Origin: Vibrio chagasii
GTDB lineage: Bacteria; Pseudomonadota; Gammaproteobacteria; Enterobacterales; Vibrionaceae
Assembly (NCBI RefSeq): GCF_024347355.1
Contig: NZ_AP025465.1
Coordinates: forward strand, 558,001 to 622,000
Length of the DNA stretch: 64,000 bases
Reading direction: 5' to 3'
The notes under the pieces were generated by a model that had not been told where the DNA came from, searched no databases, and saw only the letters and a list, made by a program, of their open reading frames with translations. Below, piece by piece: positions 18,934-29,216 of the stretch. A program made the translations under genes and the position numbers. Positions within the stretch are counted from its first letter, which is position 1. Each line of letters begins with the position of its first letter.

Positions 18934-19434
18934 ATGAGTGAAGTTTCGTTAAAACAATCTGGTGTACGTTGGTTATGGTTAGCTCTGCTGGTTTTTCTTG
19001 CAGACATCGGCATCAAACTCTTTGTCATGGACAATATGGGTTATGGCTGGGCAAACCGTATTGAGGTGTTGCCGTTCTTTAACTTTTTGTACGTTCATAA
19101 CTACGGCGCCGCATTCAGCTTCTTGAGTGATCAAAGTGGTTGGCAGCGTTGGTTATTTACCGGTATTGCCTTTGCTGTAACGGGCATGCTGACGTATTGG
19201 ATGAGCAAACTACCAGCGACAGAAAAGTGGAACAACATCGCTTATGCCATCATCATTGGTGGTGCGGTAGGTAATGTATTTGACCGTGTCGTACATGGCT
19301 TTGTTGTCGATTACTTAGATTTCTACTGGGGCACTTACCACTGGCCAGCATTCAACTTAGCCGATATGGGTATTTGTATTGGTGCCGCGATGATCATCCT
19401 AGATGGTTTCCGTAAGAAAGACGAGAGCAAATAG
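18934..19434 (+). CDS. lspA: Lipoprotein signal peptidase LspA
   Basis: LspA is the inner-membrane aspartyl protease that cleaves signal peptides from diacylglyceryl-modified prolipoproteins. The 166-residue protein has four hydrophobic segments. The catalytic aspartates are in [19 protein letters not shown] (first) and [11 protein letters not shown] (second). The motif [10 protein letters not shown] is represented by [11 protein letters not shown]. The start ATG follows AGGA about seven bases upstream. Confidence 0.95.
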   Translation: MSEVSLKQSGVRWLWLALLVFLADIGIKLFVMDNMGYGWANRIEVLPFFNFLYVHNYGAAFSFLSDQSGWQRWLFTGIAFAVTGMLTYWMSKLPATEKWNNIAYAIIIGGAVGNVFDRVVHGFVVDYLDFYWGTYHWPAFNLADMGICIGAAMIILDGFRKKDESK

Positions 19435-19488
19435 CTTTTCAATAGATGCTCTAAAGTCAGTCTATGACTCACAGAATAGAATAGCCCT

Positions 19489-19526
19489 AAGCGCTGTCGG
19501 TTGATTCCGGTGGCGCTTTTTTTTAT
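19489..19526 (+). terminator. lspA terminator
   Basis: AAGCGCTGTCGG (19489-19500) pairs, with wobble pairs, with CCGGTGGCGCTT (19507-19518), followed by eight T. It ends the lspA transcript before fkpB. Confidence 0.75.
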
Positions 19527-19593
19527 GCTTCAGTCAACAAGGAAGCAAAGCAAAATGCATCCTCAAATAATAAAGAAGTCTAAGGAAAGTAAC

Positions 19594-20025
19594 GTGGCAG
19601 CAATTAAAAATGATTCAGCAGTAACCCTACATTTTACGATTAAGATGAAGGATGGTTCAGTTGCCGATAGTACCGAAAATATGGGCAAACCTGCGAAGTT
19701 CGTGATGGGCGATGGTAGCCTAAGCGAGAACTTTGAAGCGTGCTTACTTGGGCTTGAAGCAGGTACTGAAAAGTCTATCGACCTAAAAGCGGAAGATGCG
19801 TTTGGTATGCCTAACCCAGATCATATCCACCATATGGATCGTGCTAAATTTGTTGGTGACTCTGAGGTTGAAGTGGGCACTATCATGGCATTTTCTGGCC
19901 CTGACGGTATGGAAATCCCAGGTATTATCACTGAGATCGCTGGCGATTCAGTGACGGTTGATTTTAATCATCCACTTGCAGGCCAAGATGTTACGTTTGA
20001 CGTCAATATCTTAGCTGTCGACTAA
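19594..20025 (+). CDS. fkpB: FKBP-type peptidyl-prolyl isomerase FkpB (SlpA)
   Basis: A 143-residue cytoplasmic FKBP-type prolyl isomerase of the SlyD/SlpA group. The domain starts with VTLHFTIKMKDGSVADST and contains the inserted flap DHIHHMDRAKF. The longer frame from 19501 runs through the lspA terminator and is not conserved. The start is GTG at 19594, seven bases after AAGGA (19582-19586), giving the family N-terminus. It lies between lspA and ispH as in E. coli. Confidence 0.93.
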   Translation: MAAIKNDSAVTLHFTIKMKDGSVADSTENMGKPAKFVMGDGSLSENFEACLLGLEAGTEKSIDLKAEDAFGMPNPDHIHHMDRAKFVGDSEVEVGTIMAFSGPDGMEIPGIITEIAGDSVTVDFNHPLAGQDVTFDVNILAVD

Positions 20026-20153
20026 CATCACCTTACAGCTGTGATGTCACCCAGAGCTTCACTGTCTAGGCGCTTCACTGTAGAATGCGAGCCTCGCTGA
20101 CGGCGAACTCTATAGAAACAACCTTAGTACCGCGGTAAATGATGAGCAATGAA

Positions 20154-21098
20154 ATGAAAATAATGTTAGCTAACCCTCGTGGCTTTTGTGCCGGTGTTGA
20201 TCGTGCGATCAGCATTGTCGAGCGCGCACTCGAAATGTACCAGCCACCGATCTACGTTCGTCATGAAGTGGTACACAACCGCTTTGTTGTTGAGGGGCTA
20301 AAACAACGCGGTGCTATTTTTGTCGAAGAACTTAGCGAAGTGCCAGACGATAATATCGTGATCTTCTCTGCTCACGGCGTGTCTCAAGCGGTTCGTAAAG
20401 AAGCGAAAGAGCGCGAGCTAACGGTATTCGATGCAACGTGTCCTTTGGTGACTAAAGTCCATATGGAGGTTGCTCGTGCGAGCCGCAAACATATGGAAGT
20501 GGTACTGATTGGTCACGCAGGTCACCCTGAAGTTGAAGGTACTATGGGTCAATACGCGAGCCAAACGGGTGGTATGTACTTGGTTGAGAAACCAGAAGAC
20601 GTGCAAAACCTAGTGGTAAACGATCCAACTAATCTGCATTACGTGAGCCAAACGACGCTATCTGTTGATGAGACAGCTGACGTAATCGAAGAGCTACGTC
20701 GTGTATTTCCTGAGATTCAAGGCCCTCGTAAAGATGACATCTGTTACGCGACTCAAAACCGTCAAGACGCTGTGCGTGAGATGGCAAACGACGTTGACGT
20801 TGTGATTGTCGTTGGTTCTAAGAACTCATCGAACTCAACACGCTTGAAAGAGCTGGCTGAAAAACTAGGCACACCTGGTTACCTAACGGATTGCCCTGAA
20901 GACATTCAAACAGAATGGGTTGAAGGCAAGAAGAAAATCGGTGTAACGGCTGGTGCATCTGCTCCTGAAGAGCTGGTAAATCAAATCTTAGATCGAATTC
21001 GCGAGCTTGGTGCTACTGACGTTGAAGAGATTCAAGGTCGTGAAGAGAATATGTTCTTCGAAGTACCAAAAGAGCTACAGATTAAACAAGTCGATTAA
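20154..21098 (+). CDS. ispH: 4-hydroxy-3-methylbut-2-enyl diphosphate reductase IspH
   Basis: IspH carries out the last step of the MEP isoprenoid pathway, making IPP and DMAPP with a [4Fe-4S] cluster. The three cluster cysteines are in [20 protein letters not shown] and [12 protein letters not shown]. The conserved TQTTLS is present as SQTTLSVDE. From ATG at 20154 the product is 314 residues and begins [14 protein letters not shown], matching E. coli [14 protein letters not shown]. ATGs at 20139 and 20142 would add four or five residues. Confidence 0.95.
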   Translation: MKIMLANPRGFCAGVDRAISIVERALEMYQPPIYVRHEVVHNRFVVEGLKQRGAIFVEELSEVPDDNIVIFSAHGVSQAVRKEAKERELTVFDATCPLVTKVHMEVARASRKHMEVVLIGHAGHPEVEGTMGQYASQTGGMYLVEKPEDVQNLVVNDPTNLHYVSQTTLSVDETADVIEELRRVFPEIQGPRKDDICYATQNRQDAVREMANDVDVVIVVGSKNSSNSTRLKELAEKLGTPGYLTDCPEDIQTEWVEGKKKIGVTAGASAPEELVNQILDRIRELGATDVEEIQGREENMFFEVPKELQIKQVD

Positions 21099-21152
21099 TC
21101 TCTATCGATTTGTGACATTAACGATTCGTCATACCGTCGATTCGCAAGCAGT

Positions 21153-21184
21153 AAAAAGCCAACGTTGATACGTTGGCTTTTTTG
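21153..21184. terminator. Bidirectional terminator between ispH and btsR
   Basis: AAAAAGCCAACG (21153-21164) pairs with CGTTGGCTTTTT (21171-21182) around TTGATA. It sits between two convergent genes and has an A run on one side and a T run on the other. Confidence 0.88.
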
Positions 21185-21202
21185 ATCGTGCGCTTTGATA
21201 AG

Positions 21203-21934
21203 CTATTGGATACCGAGTTGTTCTTTTAGTGTCTTGAGATAGCGACGACTCACAGGCACTTCAAAGCCGGTAAGCGTGACGATCTCCGCTAATCCATTTT
21301 CTAGCAACTTGATCTCTTGGATCGATTTTATGTTGATCAAATATTGTCGATGACAGCGGATCAAATCGGTCTTCTCTTCTAAGATCTTTAGCGTCAATTG
21401 TGAAGTGGCCGTTTGCGATGAACAGCGAACATGCACGCCGCTGATATCAGAATAGGCACACTCGACACTTTGGCTCGCCATGATCACAATGCGGTTGTGA
21501 CCAATACAGGGAATCTGTTCTAAGCGTGAAGGAGCAATTGAAGCAACATCTTGCTCTGGTGCTTTTTGGTTCTGCTTGACGACTTTATTCAGTCGAGAAA
21601 CACTTTTATTGAGTCGGCAGGGTTCAACGGGCTTAAGCAGGTAATCAAAAGCGTTGTCTTCAAAGGCTTGAATCGCGTATTGATCGTAAGCGGTCACAAA
21701 CACCACGTAAGGCATGGTCTCTGGGTCAAGCATACTCAACAGCTCAATACCTGTAACTTGAGGCATCTGAATATCCAGATACACCACGTCGGGTTTAAGA
21801 AGGTTGATCTGCTTAAGTCCTTCGATCGCGTTGCTTGCTTGACCGATGACTTCCACTTCTCCCGTTTCAGTCAGTAACTCAATCAGCTCTTCGCGAGCAA
21901 AAAGCTCATCATCGATAACGAGTGCTTTTAACAT
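21203..21934 (-). CDS. btsR: LytTR-family response regulator (BtsR/YehT type)
   Basis: A 243-residue response regulator. The receiver domain covers residues 1-120, with D8 and D9 and the phosphorylation site D54 (VVYLDIQMPQ). The C-terminal LytTR DNA-binding domain (about 145-243) carries the typical RCHRQYLINIKSI and FEVPVSRRYLK segments. With the LytS-type kinase upstream and a CstA-family transporter beside it, it matches the pyruvate-sensing BtsSR system of E. coli and V. campbellii. The orthology is inferred from architecture and context. LytTR-type sites occur before cstA. Confidence 0.85.
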   Translation of the reverse strand: MLKALVIDDELFAREELIELLTETGEVEVIGQASNAIEGLKQINLLKPDVVYLDIQMPQVTGIELLSMLDPETMPYVVFVTAYDQYAIQAFEDNAFDYLLKPVEPCRLNKSVSRLNKVVKQNQKAPEQDVASIAPSRLEQIPCIGHNRIVIMASQSVECAYSDISGVHVRCSSQTATSQLTLKILEEKTDLIRCHRQYLINIKSIQEIKLLENGLAEIVTLTGFEVPVSRRYLKTLKEQLGIQ

Positions 21935-22036
21935 CCTGCAATCTTCATTTTTGTTCTGTCCCTGCTTATTCCGCCTATCTTTTTTATGTCTGCTTCTAAA
22001 TGTCGCTAATGAGAAGCGATTACCTACGGAACACCA

Positions 22037-23707
22037 TTATTTTAGTATAGGTATGATAAAGCTCATTCGAGTAAATTGCTGTGGTTGAGATTCTATTTTT
22101 AGTGCTGAGTCTTGTCCAAAGAAATTAGTGAGTCGTTTATCAACAATTTCCATCCCTAATCCCACATGATCTTGAGATGGCTTCTGGTAGTTGCCAGCAT
22201 TGTCTTCGACGATCAGTCTAAATCCACCTTGGAAAGCTTCGCTATAGATCTTCACTTTGCCGCCTTCCAGCATATTTGAAATCCCATGTTTAATGGCATT
22301 TTCAACCAGAGGTTGCAGGGTAAAGCTTGGCAGTTGTGACTCAAACAGTTGTGGGTCTATGCCCCATTCAATTTCTAAGCGGTCGGTAAAGCGTGCCTTT
22401 TCGATCGTCAGGTACGCATTAACGTGCGCGAGCTCGTCTTTAAGCTTAACGGTATTAATATTCTGTTTAAGGTTGCTTCTGAAGAAGTGAGACAGGTGCT
22501 GAATGAGCTCACGTGCTTTATCTGGATCACGACGTGTTACGGCACTGATGGTATTGAGTGCATTAAACAAGAAGTGGGGGTTGACCTGTGCGTGCAGCAG
22601 TTTGATTTCAGCTTGAGTGAGCAGGGTTTGCTGTTGCTGATAGTTGCTGAACAGGATTTGACTCGATAACAGCTGAGCAATACCTTCAGCCATCGACATG
22701 TTGATGGTTGAAAACAGCTTCAGTTTAGGCTCATACAGTTTAATGGTGCCGACGACTTCGTTACCGGCACGCAGTGGGATAATCAACGCTGACCCCAGCT
22801 TACAATCCTGTGAGAGAGAGCATTGGTATGGGTTCTCTTTACCATCGAGGTAGATGATGTCGTTCTGTTCCATCGAAGTCAGTGTGCTTTGCGATGAAAT
22901 AGGGGTGTTAGGGATATGGTGCTCATCGCCAATGCCAACGAAAGCGAGAATTTTTTCTCGGTCAGTGATTGCCACAGCGCCTACGTTGGTCTCTTCGTAG
23001 ATAATACGCACGATTTTCTGCGCGTTATCAGACGTGAAACCACCATGAAGAATACCCACCGAACGCTCGGCAATGGTCAGTGCGCGGCGCGAGAAGGTCG
23101 CTGAGTATTTCTCAAAGATGGTTTTACGGTCTTGGATGATACTCATGAACAGTGCTGCACCCACGGAGTTGGCAATGATCATCGGTGCTGCAATGTCGGA
23201 AACCAGCGCATAAGATTGTTCAAACGGTTTGGCGACCGCAAGCAGAATCAACATCTGAATGATCTCTGCAAATAGCGTCACAGAGAATACTATCATCGGA
23301 TTAAACAACTGGCTGGCTTTGTTTTTTCTGACTAAGTACACATGCAGCAAGCCACCAATCAGGCCCTCTGCGGTGGTTGAAATCGCGCAGGCCAAGTCGG
23401 TGAAGCCACCTAATGAGTAGCGATGAATCCCGCCAGTAAAACCCACCGCAAAGCCAACCACAGGGCCACCAAACAGGCCACCCATGACTGCGCCCATCGC
23501 ACGTGTGTTGGCGATCGCATCATTTATCTGTAGGCCGAAATAGGTGCCCATAATACAGAACAAAGAGAACAGAACGTAACAGCTGATCTTGTGGCTCAAG
23601 CGTGAAGAGATGCTCAACAAAGGGAGAATCAGTGGGGTTTTACTTAGCATGTAAGCGATCACTAAGTAGACACAGGTTTGTTGAAGCAGAGAGAGAATGA
23701 GTTCCAT
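22037..23707 (-). CDS. btsS: LytS-family sensor histidine kinase (BtsS type)
   Basis: A 556-residue sensor kinase. The N-terminal part (residues 1-190) holds about six hydrophobic segments of the 5TMR-LYT type with the conserved N-D-x2-A-N-T-R block (INDAIANTRA). A GAF domain spans about 220-350. The His_kinase motif QVNPHFLFNALN has H378, and an HATPase follows (LVENAIKHG, DNAGN, GLGMEIV). The family senses extracellular pyruvate in E. coli. It lies 102 bp upstream of the regulator on the same strand and is probably co-transcribed with it. Confidence 0.87.
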   Translation of the reverse strand: MELILSLLQQTCVYLVIAYMLSKTPLILPLLSISSRLSHKISCYVLFSLFCIMGTYFGLQINDAIANTRAMGAVMGGLFGGPVVGFAVGFTGGIHRYSLGGFTDLACAISTTAEGLIGGLLHVYLVRKNKASQLFNPMIVFSVTLFAEIIQMLILLAVAKPFEQSYALVSDIAAPMIIANSVGAALFMSIIQDRKTIFEKYSATFSRRALTIAERSVGILHGGFTSDNAQKIVRIIYEETNVGAVAITDREKILAFVGIGDEHHIPNTPISSQSTLTSMEQNDIIYLDGKENPYQCSLSQDCKLGSALIIPLRAGNEVVGTIKLYEPKLKLFSTINMSMAEGIAQLLSSQILFSNYQQQQTLLTQAEIKLLHAQVNPHFLFNALNTISAVTRRDPDKARELIQHLSHFFRSNLKQNINTVKLKDELAHVNAYLTIEKARFTDRLEIEWGIDPQLFESQLPSFTLQPLVENAIKHGISNMLEGGKVKIYSEAFQGGFRLIVEDNAGNYQKPSQDHVGLGMEIVDKRLTNFFGQDSALKIESQPQQFTRMSFIIPILK

Positions 23708-23838
23708 ATTTTCACCTATTGAGACGCTTGTTAAGTGTAAAGCTCATTGTGTGGTAAGGGTAGTTTTGCTTGTGTTTGTAAGGCTTATATCGAGCGATTA
23801 GCGCTCACACTGTCTTGTTGCTAACCAGTACAGACAAT

Positions 23839-23864
23839 AAAGCCCATCACAGGGGATGGGCTTT
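23839..23864 (-). terminator. Hairpin between cstA and btsS
   Basis: AAAGCCCATC (23839-23848) pairs with GATGGGCTTT (23855-23864). The T tail on the minus strand is weak, so it may only partly terminate the cstA transcript. Confidence 0.6.
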
Positions 23865-23971
23865 AGTCTTAATATCCATGAATCACTGAGTGATTGCCGG
23901 AACAAGCGAAGTTGTGTTTGGCTGTTCTTGTCTTTCTATGAAGACTGGTCTTTTACAAAGAGTTTAAAGAA

Positions 23972-25459
23972 CTAGGCTGTTTTAGTTTCACCTTTTGCTT
24001 CTTTTTCTTCATCAGCAAGGTCTGTTTCGCCTTTGCCTTTAGAAATCTTGATTACGTAAGCCGCAACACCCAGCGCACTAATCACACCAACGATAGTTGA
24101 GATTTGCATTGGTAGGCCGAAACCAAGTTGGCTGTTGTTCAGGATGAATGTGATACACACAGACGTCATGAAGATAGCTGGAACCGTCGTTACCCAGTGT
24201 AGTTTGTTGTGACGTAGTAGGTAAGCTGAAGCTGTCCACAACATCATTACTGCTGTTGATTGGTTAGCGAAACCGAAGTAGCGCCAGATGATACCGAAGT
24301 CTACTTGAGTCAGGATGCCACCGATAACGAACAGTGGTAGAGCCATCAGTAGGCGGTTACGCAGTGTCTTCTGTTCCATGTTGAAGTATTCAGCAAGGAT
24401 AAGACGGCTTGAGCGGAATGCTGTGTCACCAGATGTGATTGGTAGGATAACCACGCCTAGGAAAGCAAGGATACCGCCGAATACACCTAGTAGGCCAAAT
24501 GAAGCGCTGTATACCACGTTACCTGGACCGCCGTTTGCTACCGCTTCAGATAGAGACTCAACTGAACCGAAGAACGACAGTGCAAGTGCACACCAGATAA
24601 GAGCGATGATGCCTTCACCAATCATTGCACCGTAGAATACGAAGCGACCGTTCTTCTCGTTTTCCATACAACGCGCCATCAGAGGTGACTGAGTTGCGTG
24701 GAAGCCAGATATTGCACCACAAGCGATAGTGATGAATAGAGCAGGCCATAGTGGTAGGTCGTTCGGGTTCATGTTGGTGAACATGTCGCTGATTTCAAAA
24801 CCACCCATGATTTGGTGTTCATCAGAGAAGCCAATTGCGGTGATTAGACCTACAGACATGAAGATAAGTAGAGCACCGAACAGTGGGTAGAAGCGACCAA
24901 TGATTTTATCGACAGGGACAATCGTTGCGATGATGTAGTAAGCAAAGATAACAACAACCATAGTTGTTGCAGACATCGCGAAATCAGTTTGGTCATTCAC
25001 TAGGTTAGTGATCATGCCTGCTGGAGCAGAAACGAATACCACACCAACTAGAAGCAGTAGAACAATGGCAAAGATATTCATAAAGTGTTTTGCGCCATTG
25101 CCTAGGTAACGTCCAGTGATGGTAGGAACCGAAGCACCGCCATTACGGATAGATAACATACCTGAGAAGTAGTCGTGTACTGCACCTGCGAAGATACAAC
25201 CTAGTACGATCCATAGCATTGCTGCTGGGCCGTATAGGGCACCCATTATAGGGCCGAAGATTGGACCTACACCTGCAATGTTTAGCAGTTGAACTAGGTA
25301 TACCTTTGGAGTCGACATTGGAACGTAGTCCACGCCGTCTTGCTTAGTGTGAGCAGGTGTTTGACGCTTTTCATTGATACCAAAAATCTTCTCGATAAAG
25401 GTACCGTAAATAAAGTAGCCACCAATGAGTGCTGCGACACAGGTAAGAAACCACATCAT
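23972..25459 (-). CDS. cstA: CstA-family transporter (carbon starvation protein, pyruvate/peptide uptake)
   Basis: A 495-residue polytopic membrane protein of the CstA family. The signature stretch LLNIAGVGPIFGPIMGALYGP lies near residue 60, and CGAISGFHATQSPLMARC lies in the middle. It is shorter than E. coli CstA and BtsT (about 700 residues) but has the usual length of the Vibrio form. Relatives import pyruvate under BtsSR control, or peptides. Neighbouring btsSR and repeated ACCACT sites upstream suggest pyruvate-induced expression. The substrate is inferred, not shown. Confidence 0.88.
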   Translation of the reverse strand: MMWFLTCVAALIGGYFIYGTFIEKIFGINEKRQTPAHTKQDGVDYVPMSTPKVYLVQLLNIAGVGPIFGPIMGALYGPAAMLWIVLGCIFAGAVHDYFSGMLSIRNGGASVPTITGRYLGNGAKHFMNIFAIVLLLLVGVVFVSAPAGMITNLVNDQTDFAMSATTMVVVIFAYYIIATIVPVDKIIGRFYPLFGALLIFMSVGLITAIGFSDEHQIMGGFEISDMFTNMNPNDLPLWPALFITIACGAISGFHATQSPLMARCMENEKNGRFVFYGAMIGEGIIALIWCALALSFFGSVESLSEAVANGGPGNVVYSASFGLLGVFGGILAFLGVVILPITSGDTAFRSSRLILAEYFNMEQKTLRNRLLMALPLFVIGGILTQVDFGIIWRYFGFANQSTAVMMLWTASAYLLRHNKLHWVTTVPAIFMTSVCITFILNNSQLGFGLPMQISTIVGVISALGVAAYVIKISKGKGETDLADEEKEAKGETKTA

Positions 25460-25793
25460 AATTTGTTATCCCTGAATGTATTAATTAAGTCAGGGTGTAT
25501 ATTAGAGGAGTGTATGGAAAGAAACTTCCGCTACTGGAGTGAGTGGTCGAATAGCTAATTAAGTGGTGTTATAACCGGTTTAGTGGTTTGTGACCTTTGT
25601 TGAGTAGTGGGGTAGAAGTGTTGAGAAGTATCGTGCTTCTGTTAAGTGGTCGATGGTGAGCGTTAAACGGCGCGTAATTAAAGAGTAATGGTAGATAACA
25701 GAGATGAGTGGACATCAGCTCCCGTTCAGCGGAGAATCACCAACAGAGGCAAAGCTTCATTTAGAAGTGGCTATGGAAATATAAAGGATTGAA
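25460..25793. promoter_or_regulatory. cstA upstream region with evenly spaced LytTR-type sites
   Basis: On the minus strand, toward cstA, ACCACT occurs at 25547-25542, 25567-25562 and 25587-25582, exactly 20 bp apart. A one-mismatch copy lies at 25608-25603 and another exact one at 25650-25645. With the following bases they read ACCACTCA, ACCACTTA and ACCACTAA. This fits the E. coli BtsR site pattern, direct repeats of ACC(G/A)CT(C/T)A with a linker of about 13 bp. The rest of the interval holds the promoter of the lipoprotein gene but no further gene. Confidence 0.65.
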
Positions 25794-26144
25794 ATGAAAA
25801 AGATAATAGCACTATTCGCCGTAGCATTTAGCCTTGCAGGATGCAGCGCCAATGTTCAAGATTTAGCGGCAGAAGGCAACTGGCAAGAGATTGGCTACCG
25901 CGATGGTATTAAAGGCAACACTCAACGTTCGTATTCAGAGATGGCAGAATTGGGTGCGGTTGACCAAGCAAGCTATAACGAAGGTTACCAAATCGGTGTG
26001 ACTGAATATTGTAACCCGAACCACGCATACCAGATTGGCCTATCTGGTCAGGTGTATGAAGGTGTTTGTTCTGGTACCGAAGATGCCCAGCGTTTCCGTA
26101 TGGAGTGGCAACGTGGCTGGGATGAGTTTTCAAACGACCACTAA
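25794..26144 (+). CDS. DUF2799 family lipoprotein
   Basis: A 116-residue predicted outer-membrane or periplasmic lipoprotein. The signal peptide MKKIIALFAVAFSLAGC ends with a lipobox whose cysteine is residue 17. The mature part shows the DUF2799 pattern: WQEIGYRDGIKG, YNEGYQIGVTEYCNP and a C-terminal WQRGWDEF. Function is unknown for the family. ATG is preceded by AAAGGA. It has its own terminator. Confidence 0.85.
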   Translation: MKKIIALFAVAFSLAGCSANVQDLAAEGNWQEIGYRDGIKGNTQRSYSEMAELGAVDQASYNEGYQIGVTEYCNPNHAYQIGLSGQVYEGVCSGTEDAQRFRMEWQRGWDEFSNDH

Positions 26145-26199
26145 CTTCGATCGTGATTAGTCACACCTCTTAAGCAGAATCATTAGGCTTAAATTGAAA

Positions 26200-26232
26200 A
26201 AAAAACCAGTACCTTATGTGTACTGGTTTTTT
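26200..26232. terminator. Bidirectional terminator after the lipoprotein gene and murQ
   Basis: AAAAAACCAGTAC (26200-26212) pairs perfectly with GTACTGGTTTTTT (26220-26232). It separates two convergent genes. Confidence 0.88.
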
Positions 26233-26259
26233 GTATCACGCTTTCGTCAGTATTGAAGA

Positions 26260-27213
<954 letters not shown>

Positions 27214-27223
27214 CTAAAATGGT

Positions 27224-28342
27224 TTAGTTAGCACTATATAGAACGCCTAGAGAGGCAGATCTGCTTGCACCAGTCACTTCTGGTAAATTACTCGGTAGTT
27301 GATGAACATGACGTTGAGCAAGCCAAGCAAAAGCCATGGCTTCCATATAGTCAGCGTCTACACCTTTGTTGGTGGTTGAGGCAACCTCCCAGCTTGGTAG
27401 AAGCTCAGAAAGCCTCTTCATCAATAGTGGGTTTCTAACCCCACCACCACATACATACAATGCTGGTGCGTTACCTAAGCGGTAAGCCTCGACTTCATTG
27501 GCTATCGTCAAAGCCGTATATTCGCAAAGCGTGCGTTGGACATCTTGTGCTGAGATGTCATTAAATTCTGTTAATTGTTGCTCCAACCAAGGCAGGTTGA
27601 ATAGCTCTCTACCGGTACTTTTCGGCGGTGTTTGAGATAAATAAGACGCTTCCAGCAGTTGTTTTAATAAGGCTTGATTGACTTGACCTTGAAGTGCGAA
27701 CTGAGCGTCGCAGTCAAATTTTTCACCCGTGTGTTTATCTACCCAAGCGTCCATTAACATATTGCCTGGGCCAGTATCATAACCAAGTGTTGGTTGATTC
27801 GGGCGCAGTACTGAAATATTCGATATGCCACCAATGTTCAGCACAACAACTGAGCTTTCTTGCGGTTGAAAAATAGTATGGTGAAAAGCGGGGACCAGTG
27901 GTGCACCTTGTCCACCAAGCGCCATGTCTTTACGTCTAAAATCTGCGACGGTTTGAATCTCGGTTTTAGCAGCAATAATGTTGGCATCGCCTAACTGCAT
28001 GGTAAAGGGAGAGTCGCCTGTTGGCTGATGGAATACCGTTTGACCATGATTGCCAATTGCAGTGACAGCGGATGCTGGAGTCTCAGACTTGGCGAGAAGC
28101 TGTAGAACTGCATCCGCAAATAGGTGACCAAGCTGGTGGTCGAGTTCACCAATGGCAATCAAGTCAGTTTGCTGACCGATACATACATCAAGCAGGCGTG
28201 TTTTGAGTTCCTTTGGCATTGGATACTCATCATGAGCAAGCAGTGTGATCCGGTTGTCTTCTATCGACACCAGTGCCGTATCAACGCCGTCCATGCTCGT
28301 GCCTGACATCACGCCAATGTATAACTCTGACTTCATTGTCAT
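27224..28342 (-). CDS. anmK: Anhydro-N-acetylmuramic acid kinase AnmK
   Basis: AnmK opens the 1,6-anhydro ring and phosphorylates anhydroMurNAc to MurNAc-6-phosphate, the substrate of MurQ. The 372-residue protein begins with the family motif GVMSGTSMDGVDTALV and has IGNHGQTVFHQP, DTGPGNMLMDAW and YVCGGGVRNPLL. It lies 31 bp upstream of murQ and four bases after the BadF-type kinase, so operon structure is very likely. Confidence 0.95.
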   Translation of the reverse strand: MTMKSELYIGVMSGTSMDGVDTALVSIEDNRITLLAHDEYPMPKELKTRLLDVCIGQQTDLIAIGELDHQLGHLFADAVLQLLAKSETPASAVTAIGNHGQTVFHQPTGDSPFTMQLGDANIIAAKTEIQTVADFRRKDMALGGQGAPLVPAFHHTIFQPQESSVVVLNIGGISNISVLRPNQPTLGYDTGPGNMLMDAWVDKHTGEKFDCDAQFALQGQVNQALLKQLLEASYLSQTPPKSTGRELFNLPWLEQQLTEFNDISAQDVQRTLCEYTALTIANEVEAYRLGNAPALYVCGGGVRNPLLMKRLSELLPSWEVASTTNKGVDADYMEAMAFAWLAQRHVHQLPSNLPEVTGASRSASLGVLYSAN

Positions 28343-28346
28343 TTCC

Positions 28347-29216
28347 TTAATTTAGCGGGCAAAGCTTTTGATGTGCGATGATTTCCGCACCATCTAAAGC
28401 ATTACCTTGAACCTCTAAGCTGCGATCTTGTAGCGCTTGTGGCAGTTTGTCACGATAGAAAGGGCCTAAGCTGCCTAAGAACATGATCGGTAGTGAGTTG
28501 TTGTCTGAGCATGTTCGTGCAAGCCGCTCAATTTCTTGAATGCCTTGCTCAACGATGTCTTTGGCCGTTGGACAACACGATTCTAACTCGACAAGCTCTT
28601 TTGCAAGTTGAGCATAATCGGTTGCGTTGGCTGAGCGAGTCCATTTTAGGATCGCACTGCGGACATTGCCTGTTTTCTTCATGACAAGTTGACTCGTTAA
28701 CGAGCAACGTTGAGCGTCAAACTCGACAAGTGTTTGCTGAACCGCTTTAAAACCAAGCCAAGAGCCACCACCCTGATCGCCAATGGGGAAACCCCAACCG
28801 CCAAATTGATGGGTCACGTATTGGTTGTCTAATTGAATCGCAACCGAACCTGTGCCAATCGCAATACAGTTTACGCCTTCCCCTCTATTTGCACCAACGA
28901 CCGAGGCTTCAGCATCGGTCGTCACATACAGGTTTGGGAAATGGGACAGTGCCAGTTGTAATTTCGCTTTTAGTTGAGCATTACCTGCGCCAGCAACACC
29001 GACCACAATATAACACTGTTTCGGACTTATCTGATTCACACTCAGCATTTCTTCAATGTAATGAGTGAGTTGAGTGATGGCTGTTTCACCGTATAAGGTT
29101 AGTGATGTTGCGGCCAAAGTACGCTCTTTAATTACGCTCGGTGTCGGCGAAATTCGCTTGAGTCTCATTGCGGTTTTTGTGCCGCCACCATCGACGGCTA
29201 GAGTATGAGTAATCAT
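28347..29216 (-). CDS. BadF/BadG-type sugar kinase, likely MurNAc or amino-sugar kinase
   Basis: A 289-residue kinase of the BcrAD/BadFG ATPase fold. It shows the phosphate-1 motif VDGGGTKTAMRL, the block TDAEASVVGANRG and CIAIGTGSVAIQ, and a QFGGWGFPIGDQGGGSWLG segment typical of amino-sugar kinases. Relatives include GlcNAc and glucosamine kinases and Clostridium MurK, which phosphorylates MurNAc and GlcNAc. Its overlap of four bases with the symporter gene and closeness to anmK and murQ suggest it phosphorylates imported MurNAc. The substrate is inferred. Confidence 0.8.
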   Translation of the reverse strand: MITHTLAVDGGGTKTAMRLKRISPTPSVIKERTLAATSLTLYGETAITQLTHYIEEMLSVNQISPKQCYIVVGVAGAGNAQLKAKLQLALSHFPNLYVTTDAEASVVGANRGEGVNCIAIGTGSVAIQLDNQYVTHQFGGWGFPIGDQGGGSWLGFKAVQQTLVEFDAQRCSLTSQLVMKKTGNVRSAILKWTRSANATDYAQLAKELVELESCCPTAKDIVEQGIQEIERLARTCSDNNSLPIMFLGSLGPFYRDKLPQALQDRSLEVQGNALDGAEIIAHQKLCPLN

